In this document: piece after piece, positions 7,023 through 15,662 of the stretch | How the letters are laid out: the number at the start of each line of letters is the position of its first letter | How positions within the stretch are numbered: the first letter of the stretch is position 1 | Virus record (IMG/VR): IMGVR_UViG_3300037805_000421 | Location: 1-20,055 of that record | Reading direction: 5' to 3' (one strand) | Length of the DNA: 20,055 bases | DNA from: a virus | Position numbers and translations under genes: made by a program | Notes under the pieces: model-generated | Database searches by the model: none | What the model was told of the DNA's origin: nothing | Seen by the model: only the letters and a program-made list of their open reading frames with translations

Positions 7023-7532
7023 TTAATAAGCTGCTTCAACATAAGCACCGGCTGAAAGTGGAGTATAATAAAGAACAAACTTCCCTGCTCCACTTGTTGC
7101 GTTGGCTGTGCCTGTTAACTGTCCGATAGTGCCAATAAATCCTGCACCACCAATGTCTTGAGCAGCAGGAGCTATATCAGAGATTCCTGCCGTTGCTGTA
7201 ATCACTGCTGCTGTTGCCACTGCCCCACCTACAGACTTGACCTTAATACCGGCAGCAACACCACTTAAAGACCCACTCGCTCCGGTCATCGGCTGGACTG
7301 CGATTGCCGGTGTCGTAAATGTTGCATTAAAAAGCATGGTGGTTGCGGTTGCAGAGATTGCAGTCGTAACTTCAAACCATAATCCATGAACCCTTATTTC
7401 ACCATACACGTTGAAAATTTCTTCCTGTGCCTGGATCAGTTTTGCCGTTCCTAAAGCAATGGTTGTTTCAACTCTCATGCCGTTGATTAAATCAGATATT
7501 CTTGCTCTTGTGCTTGCTGCATAGTTTGCCAT
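7023..7532 (-). CDS. Hypothetical structural protein (169 aa)
   Basis: This 169-residue protein lies between the capsid and connector genes. After a charged N-terminal part with RARISDLINGMRVETTIALG and HGLWFEVTTAI, it is mostly Ala/Gly/Thr/Val with short strands (for example ATAAVITATAGISDIAP and GAGKFVLYYTPLSAGAYV), which is common for virion surface or fibre-like proteins. No signal peptide or membrane helix is clear. A capsid decoration or head fibre protein is the best guess from place and composition. ATG 7532 is the start. A conserved hairpin follows its stop. Confidence 0.7.
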   Translation of the reverse strand: MANYAASTRARISDLINGMRVETTIALGTAKLIQAQEEIFNVYGEIRVHGLWFEVTTAISATATTMLFNATFTTPAIAVQPMTGASGSLSGVAAGIKVKSVGGAVATAAVITATAGISDIAPAAQDIGGAGFIGTIGQLTGTANATSGAGKFVLYYTPLSAGAYVEAAY

Positions 7533-7544
7533 TTGTCAGCACTC

Positions 7545-7778
7545 CTATTTTGTAGCCTTTTCAGCTTTTTTTTGTTTCTTAGATACCGATTTAAAGATCA
7601 TCTTTTTCTTTACAGGCTTCTTTGCCTGTTCAGCATCATAAATATTATCCAAGTGTTTCTGGTAAGGAATAGCCACTCCGTTCTCACAAAACCGTCTTGC
7701 TAAAGTTCTTTCGACATAACAGCTTTGTCCTTCTTTGTAACCGTCCTTATCCTGGTTGAAATATATATGCATTGTCAT
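7545..7778 (-). CDS. Small hypothetical protein with Lys-rich tail (77 aa)
   Basis: The 77-residue product starts at ATG 7778 behind AAGGAAGG. The first 50 residues look folded (IYFNQDKDGYKEGQSCYVER, then LARRFCENGVAIPY); the last 25 are very Lys-rich (KKPVKKKMIFKSVSKKQKK). Small proteins with such a layout often sit between capsid and connector genes in siphophages, but I cannot name a function. The basic tail could contact DNA or the inner capsid. It sits tightly between two structural genes with a repeated hairpin upstream. Confidence 0.7.
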   Translation of the reverse strand: MTMHIYFNQDKDGYKEGQSCYVERTLARRFCENGVAIPYQKHLDNIYDAEQAKKPVKKKMIFKSVSKKQKKAEKATK

Positions 7779-7797
7779 TTTGTCACCTTCCTTTTAA

Positions 7798-7814
7798 GGG
7801 GGCTTTTACACCCC
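7798..7814 (-). repeat. Intercistronic hairpin, copy 2
   Basis: This is the second copy of GGGGCTTTTACACCCCC; here one more G at 7797 extends the stem to five GC pairs. It lies seven bases after the stop of the gene ending at 7822 and before the ribosome binding site of the gene starting at 7778. Confidence 0.7.
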
Positions 7815-7821
7815 CAGGATT

Positions 7822-8307
7822 TTAAGTCAAGGCAGTTAATGACCGATTGCCGGTATAACGTGGTTCAAGGATTGCCACTGCTGACAGGTTGCCGGTTGCC
7901 CCGGTTGCTGTATCAGGGAAAGAAAGTGTTAACCAATTTTCTCCGTTTGCAACATCCATATCACTTGCATCAACTTCAACAACCAACATATAATTATCAT
8001 ATGTTGCATGAGCAATTACCAGTGCTGCACTTGTGGCATCTGCTGCTAAAACATCGGCATTTGCTGCCAAAGCTGCTGCACCCATAAAAGCATAGTGAAA
8101 GGTCAAGGCACTGGTTAAAGCACCATCCGTTGCCCCTGAATACACTTCGCAATAAAGTGCTGCCCCGCCAAGTGTCTGAAGGTTAACAAGGAAGGTTGCA
8201 TGGTGGTAATTCTTCATGTTAATAGAATCACATGGATTTGTTGCTGAAGCACTTACGTCCATATCGCTTGCAATCGGTACTACTTTATAAATTTCTGGAA
8301 ATTTCAT
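7822..8307 (-). CDS. Hypothetical structural protein next to the capsid gene (161 aa)
   Basis: This 161-residue protein follows the major capsid gene by 15 bases and has the same style of ribosome site (AGAGAGGTATAAAAG before ATG 8307). Its composition is Ala/Thr-rich with beta-strand segments (HHATFLVNLQTLGGAALYCEV, then NYMLVVEVDASDMDV and NWLTLSFPDTATG). Position and composition suggest a capsid decoration, cement or minor head protein. I know no diagnostic motif in it. The similar ribosome binding site suggests expression at levels close to the capsid protein, which fits a high-copy virion component. Confidence 0.75.
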   Translation of the reverse strand: MKFPEIYKVVPIASDMDVSASATNPCDSINMKNYHHATFLVNLQTLGGAALYCEVYSGATDGALTSALTFHYAFMGAAALAANADVLAADATSAALVIAHATYDNYMLVVEVDASDMDVANGENWLTLSFPDTATGATGNLSAVAILEPRYTGNRSLTALT

Positions 8308-8322
8308 CTTTTATACCTCTCT

Positions 8323-9621
8323 TTATGCTCTTGTATCCAATTTAACAAAATGGGAAAGAGTGTTTGTTCCTTTAAATGGAGTGATTGCCGAACCAAGGAC
8401 AGGTTCCCCGTCAAATCTGTACGTAAACCGAAAAACACGCTGGTCTGTTAGGAACTGCACATGAATAGATACATCGCTTTTCATTCCACCCTTATCAATC
8501 GCTTGATACTGTGAAAAATCGCACAACATTATATCACCGGTTGTTCCTAGCGTTTCGCATTGCTCAATCGGAACCACTGGACGACCAAAAAGAGTGCTGT
8601 ACGGTTGTGCTGAAGCACCACCGGCAGGAAGATAAACCGGAACCCCACCAGTACCAACTGCCAAGGACATAGAATCTAATTGAGTTTCACAATCTTGATT
8701 AATAATCCAAATTGAATTTGGTCTTGATGCCGCTATCATTCGCATCCGCATTTTTAAAACATTCTCATATACAATTGTCGATGCAGCCTGTCCAGCTTCT
8801 TTGCTTACAGAAACCATACAACCTGAATTAAGAATACCCAAAGGCTGTCCTGCACCAGAACCGTTTATAATCGCATCAGTCAGCTTAAATTCAAACTCTT
8901 TTGCAAAACCGGCTTCTATAATTTGCTGGATGGTTGGAGCATCGTCCAGGTTTTCCTCTGTAACATAACAAGCCCCAACAAGTTTGTTTAGTTTCAAATC
9001 AATCTTTCTGAACTTAGGTCTTGACGGTGTAATGGTATCTGCTTCATTTACCCAATATGATACAATTCCCCCTGCCCTGGAGCCGTTCACTCTAGATGTT
9101 TCATCAATTCCGTTAAATGTCATTGAATTGGCATTTCCACCAAGAGTTACTTTGTTAACCTGTGGCAAGATTTGACCGCTTGCCCAAGTATTCGTCAAGA
9201 GTCTGGTTGACATTTCCGTTCCGACAAGAAAACCACCATCAGAAGGAATCCCCTCATTTAACCCTGTTGCTGCTCTTGTGGAGAGTCTTGGATCAACCGC
9301 TCTCCCTGGAACAGCAGCATTCATAACAGCCATTAAAAACTCACCGTCAGAAGCAAAGGTGTCCCTTTTTTCCTGTTCAATAGCACTGACAGGAGTTATA
9401 TCTGGTTCTTTTGCAGATTTTTTTGTACGGCTGAGCATACCCTGTGTTCGTTTTTCCAAGGTAATATTTGCTTCAAGCTCGTCAATCTCACTCAACCAAG
9501 AATTCGCCTGTTTGCGTTCTTCTTCATTCGGTTTTCTATTTTCAGACTCAATTAATGATCTCATATCGCCAAGCTGTTTAACGATAATCTCAATGTCCTC
9601 TTTCATTTTTTTGATGTTCAT
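8323..9621 (-). CDS. Major capsid protein, HK97 fold
   Basis: This 432-residue protein has the HK97 layout: an N-terminal coiled-coil delta domain (about residues 1-75, Lys/Glu-rich), a linker to about 100, then the capsid core starting near NEGIPSDGGFLVGTEMSTRLL. Core features are the E-loop region with VNEADTITPSRPKFRKIDLKLNKL, ending in YVTEENLDDA, the segment FAKEFEFKLTDAIINGSG, and the late GRPVVPIEQCETLGTTGDIMLCDFSQY. The upstream gene is a U35-type protease, which in this family removes the delta domain during maturation. The start ATG 9621 overlaps the protease stop by four bases and follows AGAGAGG. Confidence 0.93.
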   Translation of the reverse strand: MNIKKMKEDIEIIVKQLGDMRSLIESENRKPNEEERKQANSWLSEIDELEANITLEKRTQGMLSRTKKSAKEPDITPVSAIEQEKRDTFASDGEFLMAVMNAAVPGRAVDPRLSTRAATGLNEGIPSDGGFLVGTEMSTRLLTNTWASGQILPQVNKVTLGGNANSMTFNGIDETSRVNGSRAGGIVSYWVNEADTITPSRPKFRKIDLKLNKLVGACYVTEENLDDAPTIQQIIEAGFAKEFEFKLTDAIINGSGAGQPLGILNSGCMVSVSKEAGQAASTIVYENVLKMRMRMIAASRPNSIWIINQDCETQLDSMSLAVGTGGVPVYLPAGGASAQPYSTLFGRPVVPIEQCETLGTTGDIMLCDFSQYQAIDKGGMKSDVSIHVQFLTDQRVFRFTYRFDGEPVLGSAITPFKGTNTLSHFVKLDTRA

Positions 9622-10334
9622 TTTTTATACCTCTCTAAAGTTGAATTTATCCTATCCAAAACAGAACCTTCAATGATCGTTGGATCAGGTTCAGTGTTAG
9701 CAGCAGCAGGGATCGTTGGATTTGCTATTGCCCTTATTTTTTCGGCAGCATCGTCAAAGCGATTCTCACCGGTAAAAACGTGTTCAGTGTCACCCTCAAT
9801 AATCGTTATTCTTGTTTCTGGAATAACGTCTTTCCTGGCTTCTTCAAGCGTTCTAAGCCCCACTGTAGTATCAGGATAAGCAGGGAAAGTAACCGGTCCA
9901 ACATCGTATATTAAGCCGAATTCAGTTATGGTCCTTTGAGGTTTATCAGATTCAAGGTCTTTCCATTCATCTGCAAGAATATTAAAGGAAAAAGATTGAC
10001 CGTCAAGTAATCCAAGATCAACCTCTTTTGCCGTTTCTCTAAAATTATGAGTGTCTACAGGAGTCGCTTCCATCTTAACGCCTGTCTTGTCCTCAACCAA
10101 AGTAAGGTTCACCCCTGATCTGGCAAAGATTAAAGAAGCGTCATGGTTTTTAAGTCCCCTAACATCTGAAGCCTTTAAAGCTTTTGTTGCTGCCCCTGGT
10201 GCTATCCGTTCGATAAATCCCATGTCCTCACTGTCTTTATTATAAATAATAGGATACCCGACAATGCTTTTTATAGTCCCGTCACCTCGTTTCTCAACCT
10301 TGACCGGTGTTTTTATTGTCCTTGTTTCTTTCAT
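9618..10334 (-). CDS. Prohead maturation protease (HK97 gp4-like, peptidase U35)
   Basis: This 238-residue protein has the motifs of herpesvirus/HK97-type prohead serine proteases: VGYPIIYN and FIERIAPGA early, LKNHD at about residues 61-65 giving the catalytic His, and GLLDGQSFSF at about residues 108-117 giving the catalytic Ser. It then has the segment RTITEFGLIYDVGPVTFPAYPDT, the usual end of the domain. It cleaves the capsid delta domain inside the procapsid and is then lost. I chose ATG 10334 rather than GTG 10340 because AGAGGT sits at normal spacing before the ATG. The last 50 residues are a low-complexity tail. Confidence 0.9.
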   Translation of the reverse strand: MKETRTIKTPVKVEKRGDGTIKSIVGYPIIYNKDSEDMGFIERIAPGAATKALKASDVRGLKNHDASLIFARSGVNLTLVEDKTGVKMEATPVDTHNFRETAKEVDLGLLDGQSFSFNILADEWKDLESDKPQRTITEFGLIYDVGPVTFPAYPDTTVGLRTLEEARKDVIPETRITIIEGDTEHVFTGENRFDDAAEKIRAIANPTIPAAANTEPDPTIIEGSVLDRINSTLERYKK

Positions 10335-10343
10335 GTTCACCTC

Positions 10344-12296
10344 TTAAATTATAGATAAATAACAATCACAACCTTGATGCAACCCAGGATGAGATTTAGT
10401 ACCGTTTATTTTCATTACACCGTCAGCACCGGCAGGGTCTAATTTGTCACCAGACTTCACAAAGCTTTGTCCACGACCCACCTTTTTCCCGTTCAAGCTT
10501 TTACAATATGGACAAGTTTCTGCCCCTCTTATTCTCCAGACTGTAGAAAGCCCTGCCGACCATACAACTGCCTGGAAAGCAAAATTTGATGCCCTGACCC
10601 CTTCGTCTGCTTTTATCTTGTCCGGTCTTTTGTCCTGCCATTCATCTGCTCTTTGAACTATGGCATCCATTCCGTCAGGAACAATTGCCAGCATCTGACC
10701 CTTGGAAGAAGAAACGTGTCTTAAAGTGTAAGTATCAACATATTCCTGAGTATCTTTTTCTAAATCTTCTTCAGTTTTCAGTTCATTATTTGTGGCATCT
10801 ATAATGGACGAAATGTAAGACCTTAAAACCGGTCCCATTTTCTGTTCAATATATTCAGGGAATTTCTCATAAAAATCATTCAAAAAGACCTTCATGGAAG
10901 TTTTATCTCTTGTCGGTGTTAATGCTTCCTTCTTGATCGCTTTGGTTTCTCTATTTACGACCGCCCTGGCAGCATCATAAATCAATGGGGCATATTGTTT
11001 TTGTATCCGGTCCCGTAATCTTATAGACTGAGATTCTGAAATTCTGGTTTCCGGTTCCTTGAAAAATGTTCTAAAATCTGTATCAAACGGTTCATCTGCC
11101 TGGTCCAAAGGTATCATATTGAGCATAATATACTTTTTATCGGCTTCCGGTGAAGGATCAGGATTCATGTTTTCTTTAGCTCTTATCTCATTAGGGCTTA
11201 TACCACCAACCTGGAATATCTTATTATAAAACTCTGCCCTTGCTTGAGAATCACCCCTTAAAAGACCCTGAACTGCAAATTCAAAGAATAAACCTGATCT
11301 TCTTTCCTGTTCTGTTAAAAGCTGCAAAGAGATTGCACTTTCCCATCTGACAATCCAACCCATTAGGCAGGAGTCCACATACGAACCGTTTTCTTGTTCA
11401 AGATTATTCCGGTTAGAATTTGCCCCGTGTAAGGCTATTTTGTGCGGTGGAACATGATACATTCCGCAAATTTCCTTCTTTTGGAAGTCCCTGGTGCTTA
11501 AAAATTGAGCATCGTCCATCGAAACGGTTAATGGTTGGTATTCTCCCCCACCCTCTGCAACCATGACCTTATGAGCCTTTCCAAGCCCCGAAAACCCTTC
11601 TTTTAATGCTGCATTGAATTGTTTCCTGTTTTCTTCCGTTAAAGTTTCCTTTATTTTATAAATTCCTGAAGGATGAGTCCCTTCACCGAAATAAGTAGAA
11701 CCGAAATCTTCTGTTGCAAGCCCAAGCCCAATGGCTTCCCGTGCAAGCCCGACCATTGACTTACCGACAAGACCATTGAACCCAAACCCCGGAATGTGAA
11801 AAACCTCTCTCCTTGTCCTAACCTTATCCTCACCATTGACTTTATATGTGTATAAAAGCTCGTTCTTTTTATTTCTATGGATCTTTATTTGACCAGGGTC
11901 CGGTAATTGCCATAAATTTTTTATCTTTCCACCAATATCTTCCCTGTCTATAAAGGCGTATGAGTTGCCCCATAATAAAAGATGCCCTTGTAAAGTTTCC
12001 CGAAAATTAAAAGAAGTTGTGTCCTGATTCGGTCTATTATGAAGAATATCGTATAAATGATGATCTGTTATTAAGTCTTTACCACCACTTTTTCTTTTTT
12101 TGTATAAATTTAAGGGTAATTTAGCAATATCTCCTGCTATAAGAGTAACACAAGCCAAGACCGTTAAATATTTCAGGGCTTCTTTTTCATCAACTTTCAC
12201 CCCTGCTTTTGTCGTTTGTGCAGGACCATACCAGAAATCATCGTAAGCAGATATTTGTCCTGAAAGGTTCCTTAAAATCTTCGTAAATAATCCCAT
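10344..12296 (-). CDS. Portal protein fused to a MuF-type C-terminal domain
   Basis: Residues 1 to about 400 are an HK97-type portal (early YLTVLACVTLIAGDIAKLPLNLY, then LLWGNSYAFIDRE, and GMYHVPPHKIALHGANSNRNNLEQ) forming the dodecameric DNA channel at the capsid vertex. Family portals usually end near 380-450 residues; this protein has 650. The extra part is helical and ends in a Cys/His module: CPYC at 595-598, His 636 and 640, Cys 643 and 645 (HPGLHQGCDC). That pattern is typical of the MuF/SPP1 gp7 head morphogenesis family, usually a separate gene after the portal. No separate MuF gene exists here, which supports a functional fusion. Start ATG 12296 is 3 bases after the previous stop. 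Confidence 0.9.
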   Translation of the reverse strand: MGLFTKILRNLSGQISAYDDFWYGPAQTTKAGVKVDEKEALKYLTVLACVTLIAGDIAKLPLNLYKKRKSGGKDLITDHHLYDILHNRPNQDTTSFNFRETLQGHLLLWGNSYAFIDREDIGGKIKNLWQLPDPGQIKIHRNKKNELLYTYKVNGEDKVRTRREVFHIPGFGFNGLVGKSMVGLAREAIGLGLATEDFGSTYFGEGTHPSGIYKIKETLTEENRKQFNAALKEGFSGLGKAHKVMVAEGGGEYQPLTVSMDDAQFLSTRDFQKKEICGMYHVPPHKIALHGANSNRNNLEQENGSYVDSCLMGWIVRWESAISLQLLTEQERRSGLFFEFAVQGLLRGDSQARAEFYNKIFQVGGISPNEIRAKENMNPDPSPEADKKYIMLNMIPLDQADEPFDTDFRTFFKEPETRISESQSIRLRDRIQKQYAPLIYDAARAVVNRETKAIKKEALTPTRDKTSMKVFLNDFYEKFPEYIEQKMGPVLRSYISSIIDATNNELKTEEDLEKDTQEYVDTYTLRHVSSSKGQMLAIVPDGMDAIVQRADEWQDKRPDKIKADEGVRASNFAFQAVVWSAGLSTVWRIRGAETCPYCKSLNGKKVGRGQSFVKSGDKLDPAGADGVMKINGTKSHPGLHQGCDCYLSII

Positions 12297-12299
12297 ATT

Positions 12300-12455
12300 T
12301 TACCTTTTGCCCACGATTGACCGTAATATTCCAAAGTTTAAAATAATTATACCAACTGAAATGATTGATACAGGCAAGGACTGAAACAAATAAAGACCGT
12401 ACCCCATCAACCCCAAACCAAGCAGTATTAATAAATCCGACAAATCAATTTTCAT
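12300..12455 (-). CDS. Small membrane protein between large terminase and portal (51 aa)
   Basis: This 51-residue frame fills the gap between the large terminase and the portal. After MKIDLSD it has two hydrophobic stretches, LLILLGLGLMGYGLYLF at about residues 8-24 and VSIISVGIIILNFGIL at about 28-43, then a basic end (RSIVGKR). It is thus predicted to span the inner membrane once or twice with the basic end in the cytoplasm. The start follows GAGG in the end of the terminase gene. Function is unknown. Small membrane proteins at this position recur in siphophages, but I know no tested role. Confidence 0.7.
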   Translation of the reverse strand: MKIDLSDLLILLGLGLMGYGLYLFQSLPVSIISVGIIILNFGILRSIVGKR

Positions 12456-12462
12456 AATAACC

Positions 12463-14157
12463 TCATACAAATGTTGGAACCGGTGTTGATTTTATGCCTT
12501 CATCATACATTGCCCTTGCCATTGCCGTTATTGTTGCAACAGCACCGTCTATTTTATTTTCATCCCCTTCTTTAAAAGGGAAAATATTATCTTTTTTATC
12601 AACCCTGCAACAAACATTTGCCATCATCCAGGTTGTGACCGGATTCCCGTCATGGTGAAAACTTCCATCCCTGATACACGCTTCAATCTCTTTCATTGGT
12701 TCAGACAAGAAAGAAACATTTTGAGGTATCTCCACACACTGGACCCCGACATTCAATAAATTTGTTATAAGCTGCTGTGCATTCCAAGGATCGTTGCAGA
12801 CTTCACCACCACCATTCTCTGATCCGGATAAATCAAAATCTTTTGCATCCTGTTTTATTGTTTCCTGAATCTCATGTATATCAATCCTCGCACCTGGAGT
12901 TGCCGTTAAAAAGCCTGTATGCACCCAACCGGCATAATGGGCATATTCTTCGTCAAATGTCCGTTCTTCCGGTATCCAATGCCTTGAGAACAGGTAATAA
13001 TGACTCTTAGCATCAATGATTTTTTTAAAAAGATACATCTTGGATGCAATATCAATCTTAGATGCCAAGTCCAATCCAAGAGAAACCGGAAGCCCTTTGA
13101 AGTCGTTTATGTTAAGGTTTTCTTCACATTTACCCCATTCGACCATATTCATCCAAGCCTGACCAGCATTTGACCATACGTTTAAGTGTTTACATTTAAC
13201 TGAATTCTGGTCCCGTGGTGACTGCAAGGCCGTGTGAAGCTGTGACCTTAAATAAGGTTCTAAAACTGAAACACCTAAATTCGGATTCGCTTTTTTCCAG
13301 GTTTCAAAGTTTTCCCATTTATCATCCTTATCAATCGTATAAATTACAGCAAACAATTCTTCATTTACAAGATCACCGGACAATATTTTTTCAACCCTTT
13401 TTTGTAAATCAAAGCATGGAACTTTGGTATTTGTCCCTGCTGTTGTGACTGACAATAGCATAGGCTGTTTCCTGGACCCCATGCCGGTCTTTCCGGTATC
13501 ATAGGAGTCTTTGGTCTTAGACTCGTGGTATTCGTCTTGTATCCAGCAATGAGGATTCCCACCGTCCCCAGGGTTTCCTATAACTCTTTCAAAAAAAGAA
13601 CCATCAGACAAGGAACACATTTTTCCAGGGTTTTCCGGTGTTCCCATTAAGGTTATATTAAATCGGTTTTTATATGCCGGTGTTTGTTTCGCCATTTTCC
13701 AGGCAGGAGCAAATACAAAGTCTGCCTGTTTCTCTGAGCCGGCAGCACTATAAACCTCTGCCCCTTTTTCACCATCGGCTGAAAACATATAATTCCCGAC
13801 AACTGCAGCACCAAAACTTTTCCCGTTCTTTCTTGGTATCAGTAAAAACATTTCATTGAACCGTCTTAGACCATTATCTTTCCTGACCCACCCGAAAGGA
13901 ACCCCAAAACAAAAACATTGCCAAGGTTCCCACTTTAGCGTTTTCCCGCTTAAATCCCCTTTTGAATGGGGCATCAGTTCCCCGAACCTTAAAAACCTTT
14001 CGCACTTATCCATATCGAATTCAAACGGAAAGTCTTTTCTTTCCATATCGTCAAGATGCCTTTGGCAAGCCTGGATAACCTGTAAGCAAACATTAACCTT
14101 GCCAGAAACACAATCCCTGGCATACTTGTTCGCTTTATTTGTTAAAGGATGCTTCAA
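12463..14157 (-). CDS. Terminase large subunit
   Basis: This 564-residue protein is the DNA packaging motor: ATPase plus headful or cos nuclease, acting at the portal. Seen: Walker A-like PRKNGKS at 108-114, Walker B with D208-E209 (CWIQDEYHE), motif III SVTTAGT near 236-242, then a C-terminal nuclease domain with SLGLDLASKIDIASK carrying an early Asp, and a late segment with DENKIDGAVATITAMARAM. It fits the Terminase_1/HK97 group. The start is TTG 14157, overlapping the small subunit stop, with AAGGAG eight bases upstream; the early ANKYARDCVSG segment, which is conserved in the family, supports this start. Confidence 0.95.
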   Translation of the reverse strand: MKHPLTNKANKYARDCVSGKVNVCLQVIQACQRHLDDMERKDFPFEFDMDKCERFLRFGELMPHSKGDLSGKTLKWEPWQCFCFGVPFGWVRKDNGLRRFNEMFLLIPRKNGKSFGAAVVGNYMFSADGEKGAEVYSAAGSEKQADFVFAPAWKMAKQTPAYKNRFNITLMGTPENPGKMCSLSDGSFFERVIGNPGDGGNPHCWIQDEYHESKTKDSYDTGKTGMGSRKQPMLLSVTTAGTNTKVPCFDLQKRVEKILSGDLVNEELFAVIYTIDKDDKWENFETWKKANPNLGVSVLEPYLRSQLHTALQSPRDQNSVKCKHLNVWSNAGQAWMNMVEWGKCEENLNINDFKGLPVSLGLDLASKIDIASKMYLFKKIIDAKSHYYLFSRHWIPEERTFDEEYAHYAGWVHTGFLTATPGARIDIHEIQETIKQDAKDFDLSGSENGGGEVCNDPWNAQQLITNLLNVGVQCVEIPQNVSFLSEPMKEIEACIRDGSFHHDGNPVTTWMMANVCCRVDKKDNIFPFKEGDENKIDGAVATITAMARAMYDEGIKSTPVPTFV

Positions 14158-14612
14158 GTGCCGAACTCCTTAAACTTGTCTTTCTTTTTATCTTTAACCT
14201 TCGTTGCAGTAACACTTGCCCTCTTTGCCGGTGACATTCCGAATTCCCCTGCAAACTTGTATACTTGTTCATAGGCTTTGTTTAAAACCCACATTGCAGG
14301 AGAAAGAATAATATTACCGTTACTTGTTTTATATAATTCTCCTTTGCCTGCAATGATCTTCTCATATTTTACAACCCTTCCCCAAGCCTGACAATATATT
14401 GCCAATGCTGCCATATCTATTTTAGAAAGAAGCCCCAGGTCAACCAATTGCTTTGAAATCCTGTTCCATTCAATAAGCCCTGCTTCTGATAAAAACTCCG
14501 GTGGTTCTGGAATACCAATATCAGGCATCGGTTCATTTGGGTTTAACCGGTCTGCCCGTTGTGTCCCTTTTAATAACTTTAGTTGTGTCGGCAATTTTTT
14601 ACGCCCTGCCAT
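14154..14612 (-). CDS. Terminase small subunit, P27 family
   Basis: This 152-residue protein starts MAGRKKLPTQLKLLKGTQR, the typical opening of P27-type small terminases, followed by a Pro-rich segment (PMPDIGIPEPPEFLS), and then helices with LIEWNRISKQLVDLGLLSKID and ALAIYCQAWGRVVKYE. The C-terminus is Lys-rich. The small subunit recognises the packaging site and hands DNA to the large subunit encoded next, with a 4-base overlap. Its 5' end overlaps the end of the methyltransferase fragment by 14 bases. Confidence 0.92.
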   Translation of the reverse strand: MAGRKKLPTQLKLLKGTQRADRLNPNEPMPDIGIPEPPEFLSEAGLIEWNRISKQLVDLGLLSKIDMAALAIYCQAWGRVVKYEKIIAGKGELYKTSNGNIILSPAMWVLNKAYEQVYKFAGEFGMSPAKRASVTATKVKDKKKDKFKEFGT

Positions 14613-14811
14613 TTAAGACCGCCTTTCCACCGGTGTATTCTTCCCACCGTTTTATAATTACATCACAATAATGCTCGTCAAGTTCCATCATCCTGCATTG
14701 CTTATTGGTTTTCTCACAAGCTATTAATGTTCCCCCTGCCCCACCATAAATATCAGCAACAATCTTTTTATCTTTTAAACTATAATAATCAAAAAACCAT
14801 TCGACCAGCAA
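14599..14811 (-). pseudogene. C-terminal fragment of the DNA methyltransferase, out of frame
   Basis: This 70-residue frame carries the end of a beta-class amino-methyltransferase: VADIYGGAGGTLIACEKT, the motif I (SAM-binding) loop, then CRMMELDEHYCDVIIKRWEEYTG. It lies in the -1 frame relative to the ParB/methyltransferase gene upstream and joins it right after FELCWS. In related proteins about 35-40 residues, including an HPTQKP segment, separate those two points, so a deletion is likely. The only available start is TTG 14811, with no clear ribosome site. It could be reached by a -1 slip at T TTT TTG (14796-14790), but the missing segment would remain missing. Confidence 0.75.
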
Positions 14812-15662
14812 AGTTCAAATGTTGACCCATACATTTTATCGGCACTTTCATCAAGCCTTTTATCCCACACAATCCAACTACCATCATTTTTATTTTGTAA
14901 ATGCTCTGAATAATAATCTGCACCCCATAAAAAGATTTCTTTGCAATAACTAAATGATTTAAAAACTGTATCTATTAATTCTGGCGTGAAGTCATCATGA
15001 TCACCAATAACCTGTTTATGCTTCTTACCACCTAAAGCATTTTTTTCTTTGGCAAAAGCTAAAGAAGATTTAGCAGAACTCCAATCAGTATCCAGGTACA
15101 TTCCATAAGGAGGATCAGTAAAAACCATGTCAGCCTTTTGCCCACCCATCAATCTTTCAACCTGTTCAATGTCTGTGCTGTCACCACATAAAAGCCGGTG
15201 TTCACCAAGTATCCACAAGTCCCCCAGGACACAAATAGATTCTTCAACCTCTGGAACAGCATCATCTTCGGTCAACCCTTTCTTTTCTTCTTCTAAACTA
15301 AAGCCGGTCAACTCAATATCAAATTCCTCTGCACTCAATGCTTCAAGTTCGATCCCTATAAGTTCCTCATCCCAACCGGCATTGTCTGCCAATCGATTAT
15401 CAGCAAGGATATAAGCCTTCTTTTGTATGTCAGATAAATGTGAAAGCTCAATCACTGGGGCTTTAGAAAGTCCAAGCCTTCTTGCTGCCATCAATCGACC
15501 ATGACCGGCAATGATACCCTTATCCCCATCACACAATATAGGATTGTTAAACCCGAACTCTTTTATGCTGGCAGCTATCTGTGCCACCTGTTCATCTGAA
15601 TGAGTCCTGGCATTGTTAATGTAAGGAATTAGCGTTTCTATTTCACATTCTTTTATTTTAAT
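14775..15662 (-). CDS. ParB-like nuclease domain plus DNA methyltransferase, probably damaged
   Basis: From 15662 the frame encodes 295 residues. The N-terminus (KECEIETLIPYINNARTHSD, then IAASIKEFGFNNPIL) and AGHGRLMAARRLGL near residues 52-65 form a ParB/Srx-type domain; DPPYG at 183-187 is methyltransferase motif IV of a beta-class enzyme. The frame ends in FELCWSNGFLIIIV before motif I, which sits in another frame downstream. No ATG, GTG or TTG exists before residue 26 (GTG 15587), which would remove the first strands. GAGGGG with five bases spacing precedes ATT 15662, so initiation is at ATT or the ATG was lost. Such phage enzymes modify phage DNA; this copy may be inactive. Confidence 0.75.
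   Translation of the reverse strand: MKIKECEIETLIPYINNARTHSDEQVAQIAASIKEFGFNNPILCDGDKGIIAGHGRLMAARRLGLSKAPVIELSHLSDIQKKAYILADNRLADNAGWDEELIGIELEALSAEEFDIELTGFSLEEEKKGLTEDDAVPEVEESICVLGDLWILGEHRLLCGDSTDIEQVERLMGGQKADMVFTDPPYGMYLDTDWSSAKSSLAFAKEKNALGGKKHKQVIGDHDDFTPELIDTVFKSFSYCKEIFLWGADYYSEHLQNKNDGSWIVWDKRLDESADKMYGSTFELCWSNGFLIIIV

Noticed and set aside
12777-14173. Several plus-strand open frames across the large terminase
   Set aside because: They are antisense to a gene with clear Walker and nuclease motifs and have no start signals or family features.
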